From the NCBI RefSeq assembly GCF_000003815.2, contig NC_049993.1, forward strand, positions 5,733,686 through 5,797,685: 64,000 bases of DNA, read 5' to 3'. The notes under the pieces are model-generated. The model was not told where the DNA came from, did no database searches, and saw only the letters and a program-made list of their open reading frames with translations. The DNA is from Branchiostoma floridae (lineage: Eukaryota; Chordata; Leptocardii; Amphioxiformes; Branchiostomatidae). Numbering within the stretch: the first letter of the stretch is position 1; each line of letters begins with the position of its first letter. Both the position numbers and the translations under genes were made by a program. Positions 10,922-23,063 of the stretch are shown in pieces.

Positions 10922-12040
10922 ACCTAAAGTTAACCGTTTATTTATGGGGATATCTTACATGTAGGTATAACATAGATTGGATAAAACATAGAGAGAGCAA
11001 TCCTCAGATAGCTAGGGTATGTGGATGAGGGAAGAATTCACAAGATAACTTTTGAATAGTCTGTGTAACACAAACCCTGGTGTCCAGGGCTGTAACTGGC
11101 CCCTCCCACTCGATATAGCTAGCTACTTTATTCATTTTCTTGTTTGAAAAAGTTCAAATGTTATTGTCAACTATTTGTTGTACATCTCTAGATTTTATGC
11201 TTTTATGGTATATTTCAGCTGTTTCGGAAGTAATCATATTGTAACGATAGATGTCTACAGAGAGCAGTCCTCAGATGGCTAGGGCATGTAGAGAGAATGG
11301 ATGAGGGAAGAATTCACTAGATAACTTTTACGTAGTCTGTGTAACTACACAACGTCTGCTGTCCAGGACTGTAACAAGTACCTCTCCGCAGAAATGTCCG
11401 TGGTTTGGGGTCACTGTCCGCCAGGGCTGTTGTGAAGCACACGTGCCTACGTGGCGCTAGTAACCGATTGCAATGTAACCCGATTTGCTCAAAACGCTAT
11501 AAAACGTGGGGACAGAGCAAATGTGAACAACTATCTGCTCTTCTACATATACTAACATGTGTAGTCTGTAGCTTTGCCTGTTAAGCGCAGGGTGAGAATA
11601 CATCTATATTGCACTGAGATCTACATTTAAGAATTGTACTAGAGTCACCTATTGTCTGTCCCTCCATCTTCTTGTGCCACGTCAGAGATTTGGCAAAGTA
11701 GTTGGCAAATCAAACGTACAGGGTAAAAACGAGAGGACAAGTTAGTAGCATTCGTGCAGTTTGGAAAAAGAAACGGTATACACAACATCTTATTACACAT
11801 GAATTACGCCATATGCGTGATATCCACTGGGCGATTGTCGTACAATTTTTAGATGTTTATTTCTTTTATGCGGCTGGACAAAAACGTTTTCTGGGTTTGC
11901 AAGACTAGAGATTATACGGTATCACACATTAAGTGATATTTCATTCCCTTGAGAACTGAGTTTTGAACGATAAACACTTGAAGTGGAACGACATTGGGCA
12001 GTGCACGAAATATGTTACTGTTTTAATGCCACGGAGGAAT
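10922..12040. other. 3' flank of GPCR copy B with internal duplication
   Basis: The AGAGAGCAGTCCTCAGA...GAATTCACTAGATAAC segment occurs twice (about 10990-11060 and 11258-11330). Copies A and C have it once. This 280-bp enlargement is specific to copy B. TATAAAA occurs at 11499-11505. Downstream of about 11790 the DNA is unique. No coding exon is supported. Confidence 0.6.
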
Positions 12041-13051
12041 GAGGGTCTGCATGGGGGGTCCTGACAACGCTTTACGCTAAATTCAGGACGGTCGACAACT
12101 TTTTACGTTAAATTCCGAAGGCCGGCAACGTTTTACGCTAAATTCTGGAAGGCTAGTAACACTCGACAGGGGCGGGGGCATGCTCCGCTGGGAGATTTTG
12201 AAATTTTGACTCTCTGAAACACTATTTCCTGCATTTTGAGGGGAAATTTTTGCTGGTAGACAAAGCCAAATTAAATGGCATTAAAGATTCCCAGGGGTTC
12301 AGTGTAAGCCACCCAACAGATTTTGACCATGTCGAGCGCCGTAGGGGCGAGGCGTCGCAAGAGAAGTCCTGGAAAATGACCCCCTGAAACAAGATTTCCT
12401 ACTTTTTTCTGGCTGTTATATAAAGCTAAGTTAAATTAAATTTCTATCAGCAAAAAAGGGTGTTTGCGGTTGACACGTCACATCTCCCAACATCATTTTC
12501 AGAATTTCGAGCGCCGAAGGCGCGAGGCGGCGCAAGGGAGGACCATGAAAATTTTGAAATCTTGACCCTCTAAACTGATATTTCCTGCATTTTGATGGGC
12601 AAATTTTGTTCGCAGACTAAGCTAACTTCAATGACAATTTTCTATTAGCAAAAAGGTTTTCGAGGGCGAGGCCACCCAAACAATTTTTACCATGTCAATT
12701 GACCGAAGGTGAAAAGAGTCGCAAGGAAGGTCCGGCAAAATTTTGAAATCTTGATCCTTTGAAACGCAATTTCCTTTGTTTTGAGGGGCTAAAATTTACT
12801 GGTAGACTACACTTCGACTTACGAAATTTGGGAGGCCATACTACGATTTACGGGTAATTTTTAGGCTAGATTACGTTTTACGTAAATTTTTTTGACTAGA
12901 TTACGCTTTACGTGAAATGCACTGGCTACGCTTTACGGTAAAGTTTCCATCCTCACTACGAATATTTACGTGAAATAAAAAAGCTTCCCTACGAATTACG
13001 GGAAATTAAAAGGCCTGCCTACGCCTTACGGAAAAGAGCATGCAGACCCTC
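12041..13051. mobile_element. 1.0-kb TIR element filled with degenerate repeats
   Basis: Ends GAGGGTCTGCATG and CATGCAGACCCTC are a perfect 13-bp inverted repeat. Both are flanked by AGGAAT (12035-12040 and 13052-13057). Inside, short units related to CGCTTTACGCTAAATTC occupy the left and right thirds. Between them are about four degenerate ~180-bp units, each with GAAATCTTGACCCTCTGAAAC and TTTCCTGCATTTTGAGG motifs (about 12190, 12370, 12550, 12740). No transposase frame. Superfamily unknown. Confidence 0.6.
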
Positions 13052-13559
13052 AGGAATCTGCTTGGAGATTAGTTAATAAAGCCTGCGTAACATTTTCAAA
13101 CCGGTGCCCGGCCGGGCAGCTTTATACTCTCTTCACATTGCGCAAAAAGTCTGCGACGACAAATCTGCTAGCCTCAATAGCAGGCTCTCTGGGGCCTTTT
13201 GGGGCTCATAATACACGTTTGCTGGATTGCTGATTGCCGGCCGCCCCGTTCCAATGCAGGCTCCGAGGGGCCAATTGACATTTTCGGCAGTAATCCGTGT
13301 TCAATAATTTTGTACTTCAAACACGGTAGAAGATGAAGTGCACTTCACTGTTGATTGTGATATGTATACCAATGATAGAAATACTCTATTTAATTACATA
13401 AAAAGTAGATTTTCTCAATTTAAACACATGTAGCGCTGACAAGTTTATATTTCTCATGCGTTTTGACAAACCAACCATACATGTAGCTAAACCCATACAG
13501 TCCTACATTTTCGCAATTTTCAAGAAGCGAGAAGAAGCCGAACTTCTGCATTAGACAAG

Positions 13560-13702
13560 ATTTGTGATACTTTTATGTGCATATATATATATATATTGAC
13601 TTGTTGTGACCTGTACTTAGCTCGGTTGAGCAAAACTGTACAATAAAGGTCTTCATTCATTCATTCGTTCATTCATTCATTCATTCATTCATTCATTCAT
13701 TA
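13560..13702 (+). mobile_element. LINE/SINE 3' tail with (CATT)n
   Basis: GACCTGTACTTAGCTCGG leads to GTACAATAAAGG and then a (CATT)n run (13651-13702). This is the arrangement of a CR1/L2-like retroelement 3' end on the + strand. Only the terminal part is recognisable. Confidence 0.6.
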
Positions 13703-13778
13703 TCATAAATGTGTTTCCAGGCTATCGTTCAAGCCTATGTTTTAGGGACAGTTTTCAGGAGAAAAATACGCGCGACCC

Positions 13779-14020
13779 TCTGTCGATCTTACAATCGGTC
13801 GACCCTCCTTCGATCGCGTAGTACGCCCGAAGATCGTCAACAATGTGAAGGGGTTTTAGGGAACAAATAGTATGATATAAAATACATCAAACTACACAAG
13901 ATATAAAGAGAATAATGATGGGAATATTTTGTGCATTCTGTCGATCTTTACAATCGGCCGACCTTCCTTCAATCGCGTAGTACGCCCGAAGATCGTCATC
14001 AATGTGAAGGGGTGTTAGGA
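13779..14020. repeat. Two 158-bp direct repeats
   Basis: TCTGTCGATCTT...CCCGAAGATCGTC...AATGTGAAGGGG appears at 13779 and again at 13937. Part of the spacer (AGTATGATATAAAA...ACTACAC) recurs a third time at 14619-14662, so this is a piece of a dispersed family. Confidence 0.65.
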
Positions 14021-14689
14021 AACGTGTAAGTAGGGCGAAATAGCAAAATATTGTACTTCATTGTGTATTATTTGCTATCATGTTGTAGAGTTAGTTTGCT
14101 GGTTGTGTCTGTGCTACAACGCTGAGGTGTGAATCGCGATTAGCATCGTCTGGAAAGTAAGACTTGTATTATTCCCCGGATGTTAGCGTATTTCACACAG
14201 AACTCATAAGAACCATTAGCATGTCGTCCATGTGTTATTGTAATTCACACTGAAGCCATAGAACTCATTAGCAGTTAGACATTAGTTCTTCAACCCTTTC
14301 ATCTCTAAAACAACAAAGACAAATCAAAAGGTTTCTTCACTGCTATAATGTATATGTTAGATGTACCTCCTAGAGGGGCCCCGAGACACACGTCTCGAGA
14401 TAAGGTGTCAGAAGAAGATGAATAAATTCAAGGCTTTTTTGTTCAGAAGTTCAGTTGAATCCATGGTGCGTCCAGGTGAGGCTGTCTTGAGAGCGAAGCC
14501 TTTGTGTGAGCAGAGAATGCCTTGTGTCCGTGTGGTCATTTCCCTCTAGTGTCGAACTCTTATAGCGGAATTCCCAAAGAACAGGGAGCTAACACCTTTA
14601 CCCCACTTGCAAACGAATAGTATGATATAAAAGATATCAAACTACACATGATATAAAGAGAATGCATTTTTCGTTTCCACAAATAGCCA

Positions 14690-14792
14690 GGGCGGGCCAG
14701 TCACAATTGGTATATAATTTCATGCATTGACGTCATCGTACGGTTGAGTGAGAGAGGACCCTCCGGCAATGGGACAGACAACTCTATCCCCT
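14690..14792 (-). mobile_element. tRNA-like SINE fragment, cut by gap
   Basis: Shares the GCATTGACGTCATCGTA...GAGTGAGAG.GGACCCTCCGGCAAT core with 21395-21480, where the sequence continues into tRNA-like A and B boxes on the minus strand. Here the assembly gap at 14793 removes the rest. Confidence 0.5.
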
Positions 14793-14892
14793 NNNNNNNN
14801 NNNNNNNNNNNNNNNNNNNNNNNNNNNNNNNNNNNNNNNNNNNNNNNNNNNNNNNNNNNNNNNNNNNNNNNNNNNNNNNNNNNNNNNNNNNN
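14793..14892. other. Assembly gap (100 N)
   Basis: Run of exactly 100 N. The round number suggests a gap of unknown size. All frames crossing it are artefacts. Confidence 0.99.
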
Positions 14893-14957
14893 CACGCCAT
14901 ATATATTTCTGGGGTGGTCTTAGAGATACTTTTGCCCTGTTTATCTGAATACTTACG

Positions 14958-15137
14958 CGCGTGTGTGTGTGGACATATCTCATTAGCGTCTTCATTTACC
15001 ACTTGCGGGCGCGCGCGCGCGCGTATGTATGTGCGTGTGTGTGCGTGTCTGTGCGTGTGTGTGTGTCTGTGTTTGTGTGCCTGTGTGTGTGTCTCTGTGT
15101 GTGTGTGTGTTCTGATGTGTCACTCATTCCCTATCCA

Positions 15138-15222
<85 letters not shown>
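14958..15222. repeat. (GT)n and (AT)n microsatellites
   Basis: GT-rich tract with a GCGCGC core (14958-15115), then an uninterrupted AT run (15141-15222). Starts the second copy of the intergenic module. Confidence 0.9.
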
Positions 15223-15225
<3 letters not shown>

Positions 15226-15299
15226 GGAAAAATATATCTGTGTGTTACTACAGTGACTCTTCCCAATGTTGTGAGGTTAGAGATATATTCCAGAACGTT

Positions 15300-15540
15300 G
15301 CGTGATATACAGCAGGTGTCGATGCTACAGCTGTCATGCCTGTTTGTCTCTGTGCCAGGTAACGACAGGTGTTTTGCGGTTTACAACAGAGTGAGTTGTC
15401 TGTGTGCCTCAAGGCGTTCACATTATCGCGATCCTTTACTATCTGGAACGGCTAACAAGGCACGAGTTTCCTGTTGGCTTGAGGCTGAGTGGCGACAATC
15501 GTCAAATTGTAAGAAAACTCAAGACACAATGTTTCGTTCC
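15300..15540. repeat. Intergenic duplication module, copy 2
   Basis: Counterpart of 4503-4740. At 15534 it jumps directly to sequence matching about 6230 upstream of copy B. So roughly 1.5 kb, including the CA tract and most of the TIR element at 5799, is missing between module and receptor here. Confidence 0.75.
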
Positions 15541-16341
15541 TTTTCGCACTTTCGCTAGACCCCTCTTGGCTGACTACACTCCTTGACCAGTTTAATACTA
15601 TCTTATGCCATCGTAGGATCTGCTTGGAGATTAGGCAACGCCCCTTCACCTTGACTGATTACATACCGCCCTAGCTGTTACTCAACACAAAACGTGAACT
15701 GAATCTCGAGGCTCCCCAGATGAATAGATAAAAAAAAATTATTTTTTCCTGCGGTCGTGACACATTGTAATCTCCTTGTTCTTTTTGTCACAGAGGCGAA
15801 CAACCCGAAAACTACTTCTTTGCATGTCGGTCGGGCGGGCGACTAGCGGGAAATCACGCGAGAAATTGTATCACACAGAACAGCTTTAACCTGTACATGT
15901 CACACTTCACTTGTTTATCCACTCTGAAGATCCCCACGTACATGATGTATGTATAGCCGGGATAAACAATAAACGGCTTTAGGGAGCTTCCGCCTTGCGT
16001 GTCATGTTAAGTCGGATAATGCTATAATCAAGACCGGAAGGCTCTGCATGTTTTCATTAAATCCCATGTAGTGACATGAGATGACCAAAAATGGTGGTAA
16101 ACCAACGAGACTTTCAAATAGACTTATACTAATCAATTACTCCTTAACACATCTACAAACAACCGGCTTTCCGACGCCTCATTATGATAATCCAATATCT
16201 TATTTCAATATTATGACAGTTACGCCGGTGTAGCAAACAGTACGGCAGACCGAGCAGATCGTCTGCGTTCTGCTTTCCGCTAGCTCGATGCGTTTGTTTT
16301 GCAGACTGTAAAGGCTAGGTCCGTTTTATTGTCTGTTTGAG

Positions 16342-19181
16342 ATGGCTACAAACAGCACCAACGACTCGTTCGGTCTCGCCAACTCCACTGCCTTTGACTG
16401 GGAGCCGTTCTACTACGCCGACCCGCCCTACCGCGAGCTGCAGATGGTTTGGCTGGCAGCCTGTACTGTTCTGGGGGTCTGCGGGAACATGGCGCTCCTG
16501 ATCACCGTCTCGTGCGTACAGGAGCTGAGAACGCCCGGGAACGCTCTGCTCTGCGCTCTGGCCTGTGCCGACATCTTCCAACTTGTCACCAAAGTCCCCA
16601 TGGCCGTGGTGTTCTTGCATTATGGCGAACCACTGGCTTGTGATGGCGTCTTCTTCATCATAGACACGGTGTACCTGACCATGGCTCAGTTCTCCATCAA
16701 CATCATTGCACCGATTTCCATCGACAGATACTGGTATGTATTTTCGAAAGATGTTTTATACATGCGTCTTGATGATACATGTGCTTTCAGTTTTTTCCGT
16801 AAGCTTAAAAAGTATTAACCGATTACTTGAAGTCGAGTGCATTATGGCAGCACGCAATTAGGTGCAATCTAACCGATAGGAAAAGCTTGGTAAAGGGATG
16901 GGATTATCACATTAATTCACTAGAGTCCATTCCAAGTCACCATGAGGGTTTTTAGGTGATATTTGTAATTAGTCTGAATTATTTTGATTAAAAGAATATC
17001 TGAGCCACAATAATTAAATTCTTTTCAAAACATTGACTAAGAAAATACTCATCTATTGCTATATAGAGAATAATTGAAATAACAGTTCGAAAACAAGTTA
17101 TCACAGCTTTTCCAACTATCCTTTTTCTCTGTCATAAGATACCATTCAGGGCTGAATAAATGTGATAAATGATAAAGTCTTTTACAGGGCCCCTCTAGAT
17201 CATTAGCATCATTTAAAGCGGTGCGGTCATGCTAAGGTCCTACTAACTCGTTCCCACATCATGCAATAACACAATATCTGGCTCTTCGTAGGTACATCTG
17301 TTCACCCTTCAAGTACAGCGATACCATGACGTCAGCGCGAATCGCTCTCCTTATTGGACTGTCGTTTCTCCTCGCCATGGTAACGATGGTGCATCCTCTT
17401 CTAGAGGGAGAGAACAACTACTTTCACCCGCCATATATCATCTGCAAGTATGTATTGCTGCTGCAATGCATATGATATAAGGCCATGTTGATTTGATTAT
17501 ATGGATGACATCCTCTGGGAACTCCAAAACTGATGCGAGCGAGCGAATAAAAAAAAAGTTTGGCCAAAAAAAAAGTTATCTTCAGTATGAAATCAGAGTG
17601 GCCAGGAAGGTTGAACATAAGACTAAACACACATAGTATGGTATACCAACAGTTAGGTGTAGGGATCAGTACATCATACCGGTGCAAAACATTTTTTCTT
17701 CTTGTTAATGTTGGACCAATCCGAAAAAACAGACCTGAAAAAATCAGAGGAACAGGTTTCGCCAATTACAAAATGGACACACTATGTCGGCAGGCATTTG
17801 GGGTCTTACCGGGGGCCAAGAAGACAACAAGAGCGAAGTTAATTAGAGTTTATAGTCAATTGTACCAAGTTTCTACATTCAAAGGTACAGAGACAGTTAG
17901 CCTTTATTACATGGAGATAGGATTTTAAAATGCTAGTGGGAGTCCAATGATCAACCAAACAGATTCCTTAAATGTAGCAAAATTGCCAATTACCATTGTT
18001 TTGAGTATTGCCAGTTCTCAAGTTTCCACAGACAATCAGGTCCAGGTTCAGGTCCGGACCTGGAAATGATCCTCTGGACATGAATTTTCTGTACTGATAC
18101 CTACCCCTACCAACAATAGATTTATTTTTCTTTCTGTCCTTTCATATCTTATTCTTTGACTTTAGATTTATTTTGGCATTCTATGGCATTAGTTATCGGT
18201 TTTCTGATACTTTTTTTCAATCTACGGAATATTTGTGCTCATTTTACAGCTGCTTTGCACAATTTATTGTGTGGTCGAAAACTTTTTTTTTTTTTGGAAA
18301 CGGCCGAAAATTGGTGCGAGCGCGGATGTCATCCATATAATCAAATCAACATGGCCTAACTTGTCAGTACAAGTGACCTGGAACTAATGAATGCCAGTTT
18401 GCTATATATCTAGTGATGATGATGATGATATATCTTGTGGAAGATTGACTACTGTACGGCTCCTAGTTTTGACACTTCTGTTTCCACCACATGTACAGTG
18501 TAACATGTTCTATATCACAGACGCTTTCCTCCTTTGTACTGTTGATATTTGTGTGCTCTATGTGATGTCTATAGAATCATGTGTATGCCTGACTGACTGA
18601 CCGTTCCTGTTCCAGATACCTCGGGCCGGCTCGGAAGAGTAGACAAGCCATGATCAACGTGTGCATCTTGGTGCCCATGATCACCATGGTGTTTTGCTAT
18701 TACAAGTAAGTTATGTGTCTTTAGTCATAACCACGGTACCGTCAGTTGTTCATTTGAATAATTCTTCGTCGTGACTCGTGAGTTTAACGTTCATATTCCT
18801 ATGACTTACTAGTTTGTTCCTTCTTGTAGAATCTGGGGTGAACTCAAACGACGTCAGAAACGGCACAACAAAATATCTCCCGTCACGCGCAAAAGGATTG
18901 GGTATCAGATCTCCCCGGAGTTCCGAGCTCGGATGAGGTCCGCCACCATGGTTCTTCTCATCGTGGCTGCCTATGTGGTTTCCTGGGCTCCGTACTTTGC
19001 CGCCGTCATCCGAAGCAACGCGCTGGGGGACGAAGTCTCCACCATTACTGACGGTCCATGGCAGCGGTTCGCCGTGCTGTTCTCTCTGCTGTCAACCTTC
19101 TCCAACCCGATCATCTACGCCTATCGGAACCCTCAGCTTCGAAATGGTTTCTTCCGACTGGTACGCAGACGAATACTGTAG
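16342..19181 (+). CDS. Rhodopsin-family GPCR, copy C (complete, short ICL3)
   Basis: 329-aa paralogue of copy B. Exons: 16342-16733, 17292-17447, 18616-18705, 18830-19181; phases 2, 2, 2. Conserved receptor marks are present: GN in TM1, ACAD in TM2, TM3 Cys, DRYW, LVP in TM5, SWAPYF and NPIIY. The exon beginning IWGELKRRQKRH runs straight through TRKRIGYQISPEFR into TM6. It therefore merges exons 4 and 5 of copy B with no intron and drops about 60 acidic/Ser-Thr residues of ICL3. The first ~210 coding bases and the 5' flank are nearly identical to copy B. TM2-TM3 (about residues 75-120) differs at many positions, so this segment may have diverged under selection or escaped conversion. Looks intact and functional. 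Confidence 0.92.
17481..18356. mobile_element. Harbinger-like MITE in intron 2 of copy C
   Basis: Ends GGCCATGTTGATTTG and the inverse CAAATCAACATGGCC match for about 35 bp (to GGATGACATCC). They are flanked by the 3-bp duplication TAA (17478-17480 and 18357-18359). Right of it the sequence resumes ACTTGTCAGTACAAGTG exactly as in intron 2 of copies A and B. The 3-bp TWA target is typical of PIF/Harbinger. Related elements: 25188 and 45141. No transposase frame. Confidence 0.8.
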
Positions 19182-19429
19182 ACCTAAAGTTAACAGTTTA
19201 TTCATGGTAAATCTTACATTTAGGTATAACATCAATAGGACAAGACATATAGAGAGCAGTCCTCAGACGGCTAGGGCGTGTAGAGAGAGTGGATGAGGGG
19301 AGAATTCACTAGATAACTTTAAATAGTCTGTGTAACATATACTGACAGAGAGGAGCATGCTAGCAGGGCACTTAGGCAGGTAGGCAGTATAACATAAACT
19401 CTGATGTCCATGGCTTTAACAGGTCCGTC

Positions 19430-19690
19430 TCCGCAGGAGGCCGGTTGGATGTTGTGGGAGGGGGGCTGCTGTAATAGATATTCACTCAGGCCAGCTTTTA
19501 GATACCAGCCGAAAAGCAAGCGCCCCTGCGGTAGGTCCAGGAAGAGATGGAGAGACAACATACAAGAGACATTGACAAAGTACAGACTGGGCAGACCAGA
19601 AAGACTTGAGGAGGTGGGGTCGACCAAGATTGAGAGAAGACTGGACAAGACGATATGTTGTCTTTCAACTGACAGGCCCCAAGGGCTACC
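19430..19690 (+). pseudogene. Non-LTR retrotransposon C-terminal relic
   Basis: The frame reads KSKRPCGRSRKRWRDNIQET followed by a Leu-rich end. This is typical of the extreme C-terminus of LINE reverse transcriptase polyproteins (basic GRP/R.RW motif). It lies just 3' of copy C. No reverse-transcriptase catalytic motif is present, so it is a dead 5'-truncated fragment. Confidence 0.5.
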
Positions 19691-20106
19691 TGGGGAATTC
19701 GTTAAGATGTAACTAGTCTATTTGTGTGAAGACGTGTTAAATTGCTTGAAATGCTGTTGTTGATACTGTTATGTATATCTTCATGAGTGTTGTATTGGAT
19801 GTAAATAAATCTTGTCAGATGATGAATGCGTGACAACACTATGAATCATTCACTCTCACAGCAATGAGATGTGTATACTGGTAATTCACGTTTGGGACCT
19901 CATCTGTTAGCAGCGACACCTACCTGCAGTACCCGAGACAGCCAGAATTGCGCTATGGAAGGTGACAAACAGTCACCAAAACTTCAGTATTGTATAAAAC
20001 ACTTAGTTTGTGTACAGAGACTTTGCTATCCTGGTCAGTTACTGTTGTTGGTTTTCCTTTAGGATTTGTGCCGCCCTCCCTAGAATTCCTTCATTTTTGA
20101 CACGTA

Positions 20107-20839
20107 GCAGCATACCAGTAATTATGCTTTATGTAAGGCTGGAACAATGTAAGATCAGATAGATAAATTGTCTATCATTAAGCGGCAAAAGTAGGTTGAC
20201 ACTTAATTCATCCATAGCCTCAAGCTCGTCCCTTTACTGGGTAAACAACCTGTATTCTGTACTCTGCATACGATGTAGAAACGACTTTCCTACATAAGTA
20301 TCACATCGGAATATATCACAAAAGCATATTAATGTGATACTTTTCTGTAACTGTGAGGCCTACAGACAAGCCAAGGCTTGACGGAATAACACTCACTGCC
20401 GTCTTGTAGACCCGCATAAATACCCTCTCTTTTCAAGTTATACTATAGTCATACCATCAAAATAGACATGGAAACTATGTTCCACATGTACGACAAGTAT
20501 GGTTCGTGGTGTATTTCTATTGTTGCTATAACACATCGGTAAGATTTAATCTGTGCAAAATACTTGGAGGGACAATTTGTGAAGATGATTGACTTATGTT
20601 TCTCACACCATCCAGTCCATCTGTGAATGTTAATGAAAAAATAAATGGTTCAAAGACGGTATTTCTTACACTGTAGACACTGCTCCTCTCTGTCAGTTGT
20701 TTACTCGGTAAAGGGGACGAGCTCGAGGCTATGGAGGAATTAAGTGTCAACCTACTTTTGCCGCTTAATGATAGACAATTTAGCTATCTGATCATTTGTT
20801 CCAGGAGCCTTACATAAAGCATAATTACTGGTAAGCTGC
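20107..20839. mobile_element. 733-bp foldback element with ~145-bp TIRs
   Basis: GCAGCATACCAGTAATTATG at the left is mirrored by CATAATTACTGGTAAGCTGC at the right. Pairing continues for about 145 bp (to about 20250 and from about 20694). Both ends sit in TA (20105-20106, 20840-20841). The unpaired centre holds no convincing frame. TA target and long TIRs suggest a Tc1/mariner-type non-autonomous element. Confidence 0.8.
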
Positions 20840-20940
20840 TAAATGGTTCCAATGTGTGTGTGTTTATTGGTTTAGTTTGATTGTAATATCAAGGCAGAAA
20901 CATGATTAACAATCATCAGGTGGCAAGACATGTCCATTTT

Positions 20941-21055
20941 TTAGCAACTGTCCGCTAGGGCTTTCACGTCGTAAACGTGCATACCTGCACGTAGCGCAAT
21001 TGCGATGTCACCCAATTAGTTCAAAATGGATAAAATAGTAAAAGCGTTCGTTTAG
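20941..21055. repeat. Diverged relic of receptor 3' flank
   Basis: ACTGTCCGCTAGGGCTTTC...CGTGCATACCTGCACGTAGCGC...CAATTGCGATGTCACCCAAT aligns with 2457-2535 and 11410-11485, but with many substitutions. It is evidence of an older duplication round of the same unit. Confidence 0.55.
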
Positions 21056-21374
21056 AAAATTAGCTTTCGTGCAATTTGATAGAAAAAGGAAAATTCCTCT
21101 AAAGAGTTTTGAATGCTTATTCTCTTCTGTTGCTTGGCAAAACATGTTTCGATGTAGACAGGACTGGGGATCATCCTTAAGTCATGCTTCATTCCCATAA
21201 GAACTTTTAAAAAAATAATACACACTTGAAATGGACGACATTGGGTAGTCCATGAGAATGGTATCAATAAGGCCTCGTAACGTCACATTTCCAAACCGGG
21301 GCCCGACCGGGCAGCTTTAGGGAACGAAAAGTATGATATACGCATGCGTTGGACAGGTATGGATCTCACGTTTC

Positions 21375-21480
21375 TATTAGTGACGTCACAGTCGGTGTAT
21401 CATTTCACGCATTGACGTCATCGTATTATTGAGTGAGAGGGGACCCTCCGGCAATCGAACAGACAACGCTATCCCCCTGA
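21375..21480 (-). mobile_element. tRNA-derived SINE fragment
   Basis: On the minus strand TTGCTCAGGGGGATAGCG resembles a pol III A box and TGTTCGATTGCC a B box, followed by GGAGGGTCCCCTCTCACTC. A-B spacing is shorter than in a tRNA, so this is a SINE head and not a tRNA gene. A sister fragment lies at 14690. Confidence 0.45.
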
Positions 21481-21930
21481 GCAACGGGATAAGATGTTTC
21501 GTGTGATAACACTGCAATCGACACAACCGATGGTTGGGGGGGGGGGGGGGTGTTAGTGGGCAACTTCAGAGAAGAGTTTCCTAGCTGTGGGGGTACTTTT
21601 TTTTCAAAAGAAAAAATAATTCCATTGCCAACTGGACATTGACTCTGGGCTTGGTTCCAGTTGTATTATATACAGCAGCAATATTATGATAACCAGTTGA
21701 CTTCCTTGTCCTGGGTTGATCTTAGAAATATCCCCACCTGTATCCAGAAAAACATTGCAGTAGTTATTTAGGTAGGTAGGTAGGTAGGTAGTTATTTCTA
21801 AGATCAACTAGGTGGAAAAATTTGGGTTAAAAGTGATTTTGATCTCTGGCGACCAACCCATTGAAACCCATACTATTTCCTCAAAAATGGGTTGATGTAA
21901 GGAAATCTAGGACAATGTCTGTGACTCTAC

Positions 21931-22051
<121 letters not shown>

Positions 22052-22130
22052 CTACAGTGACCTACACTCTTCCCAACGACTTGAGATTAGAGAAGTATTC
22101 CAGAATATGTAAAAACGGATATGATCCGCC

Positions 22131-22371
22131 NNNNNNNNNNNNNNNNNNNNNNNNNNNNNNNNNNNNNNNNNNNNNNNNNNNNNNNNNNNNNNNNNNNNNN
22201 NNNNNNNNNNNNNNNNNNNNNNNNNNNNNNNNNNNNNNNNNNNNNNNNNNNNNNNNNNNNNNNNNNNNNNNNNNNNNNNNNNNNNNNNNNNNNNNNNNNN
22301 NNNNNNNNNNNNNNNNNNNNNNNNNNNNNNNNNNNNNNNNNNNNNNNNNNNNNNNNNNNNNNNNNNNNNNN
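22131..22371. other. Assembly gap (241 N)
   Basis: Run of N inside the third intergenic module. The non-round length suggests an estimated gap size. Confidence 0.99.
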
Positions 22372-22665
22372 CTGCCTGTTTGCCTCTGTGCCTGGTACCG
22401 ACAGGTGTTTTGCGGTTTACAACGGAGTGAGTTGTCTGTGTGCCTCGCGGCGTTCACATTATCGCGAATCCTTACAATCAGACATGCTATTAAACAAAGG
22501 ACGATTTTCTTGATGGCCCGAGGCAGAGTGGCGACAATCTTTAGACTCAAGACACAATTTTCCTAAGGTCGGCAGACACATGACATATTTTATGGACAAA
22601 AAACATGAAAACGTGGCTGTTGTCTTGTATTGGTGAAGAAAGAGGCGTATTTTTCTTTCTTTCTC

Positions 22666-22703
<38 letters not shown>

Positions 22704-23010
22704 TTCCTCTGTGATTAGTCGCACGGTGAAAATGTAACTTGAGGGGGCACCCTTTTTGATTCTGTCTTGCGGAAATTTGATTTTGCTGTGCCTCGCTAAG
22801 AGGAATCATTTTTTCGATGTCCGTATCTAAATGAAGATCTCATAATTCCTCGTGCGATGTTCCAAAGATGGAAACAATCCCTCTCTGTCTGTCTCACTCA
22901 CTCAATCTCTCAGTCACTCACTCGCCCGCTTGCTCACTCTCTCATTCACTCTGTCTTCCCTCACATACACACACACGCATACATACACACACATACGTAC
23001 GTACGTACGT

Positions 23011-23063
<53 letters not shown>

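Noticed and set aside
14914-15558. Frame of about 214 codons through GT and AT runs
   Set aside because: Made of microsatellite translation (Val-Cys and Tyr-Ile repeats); not conserved in modules 1 and 3.
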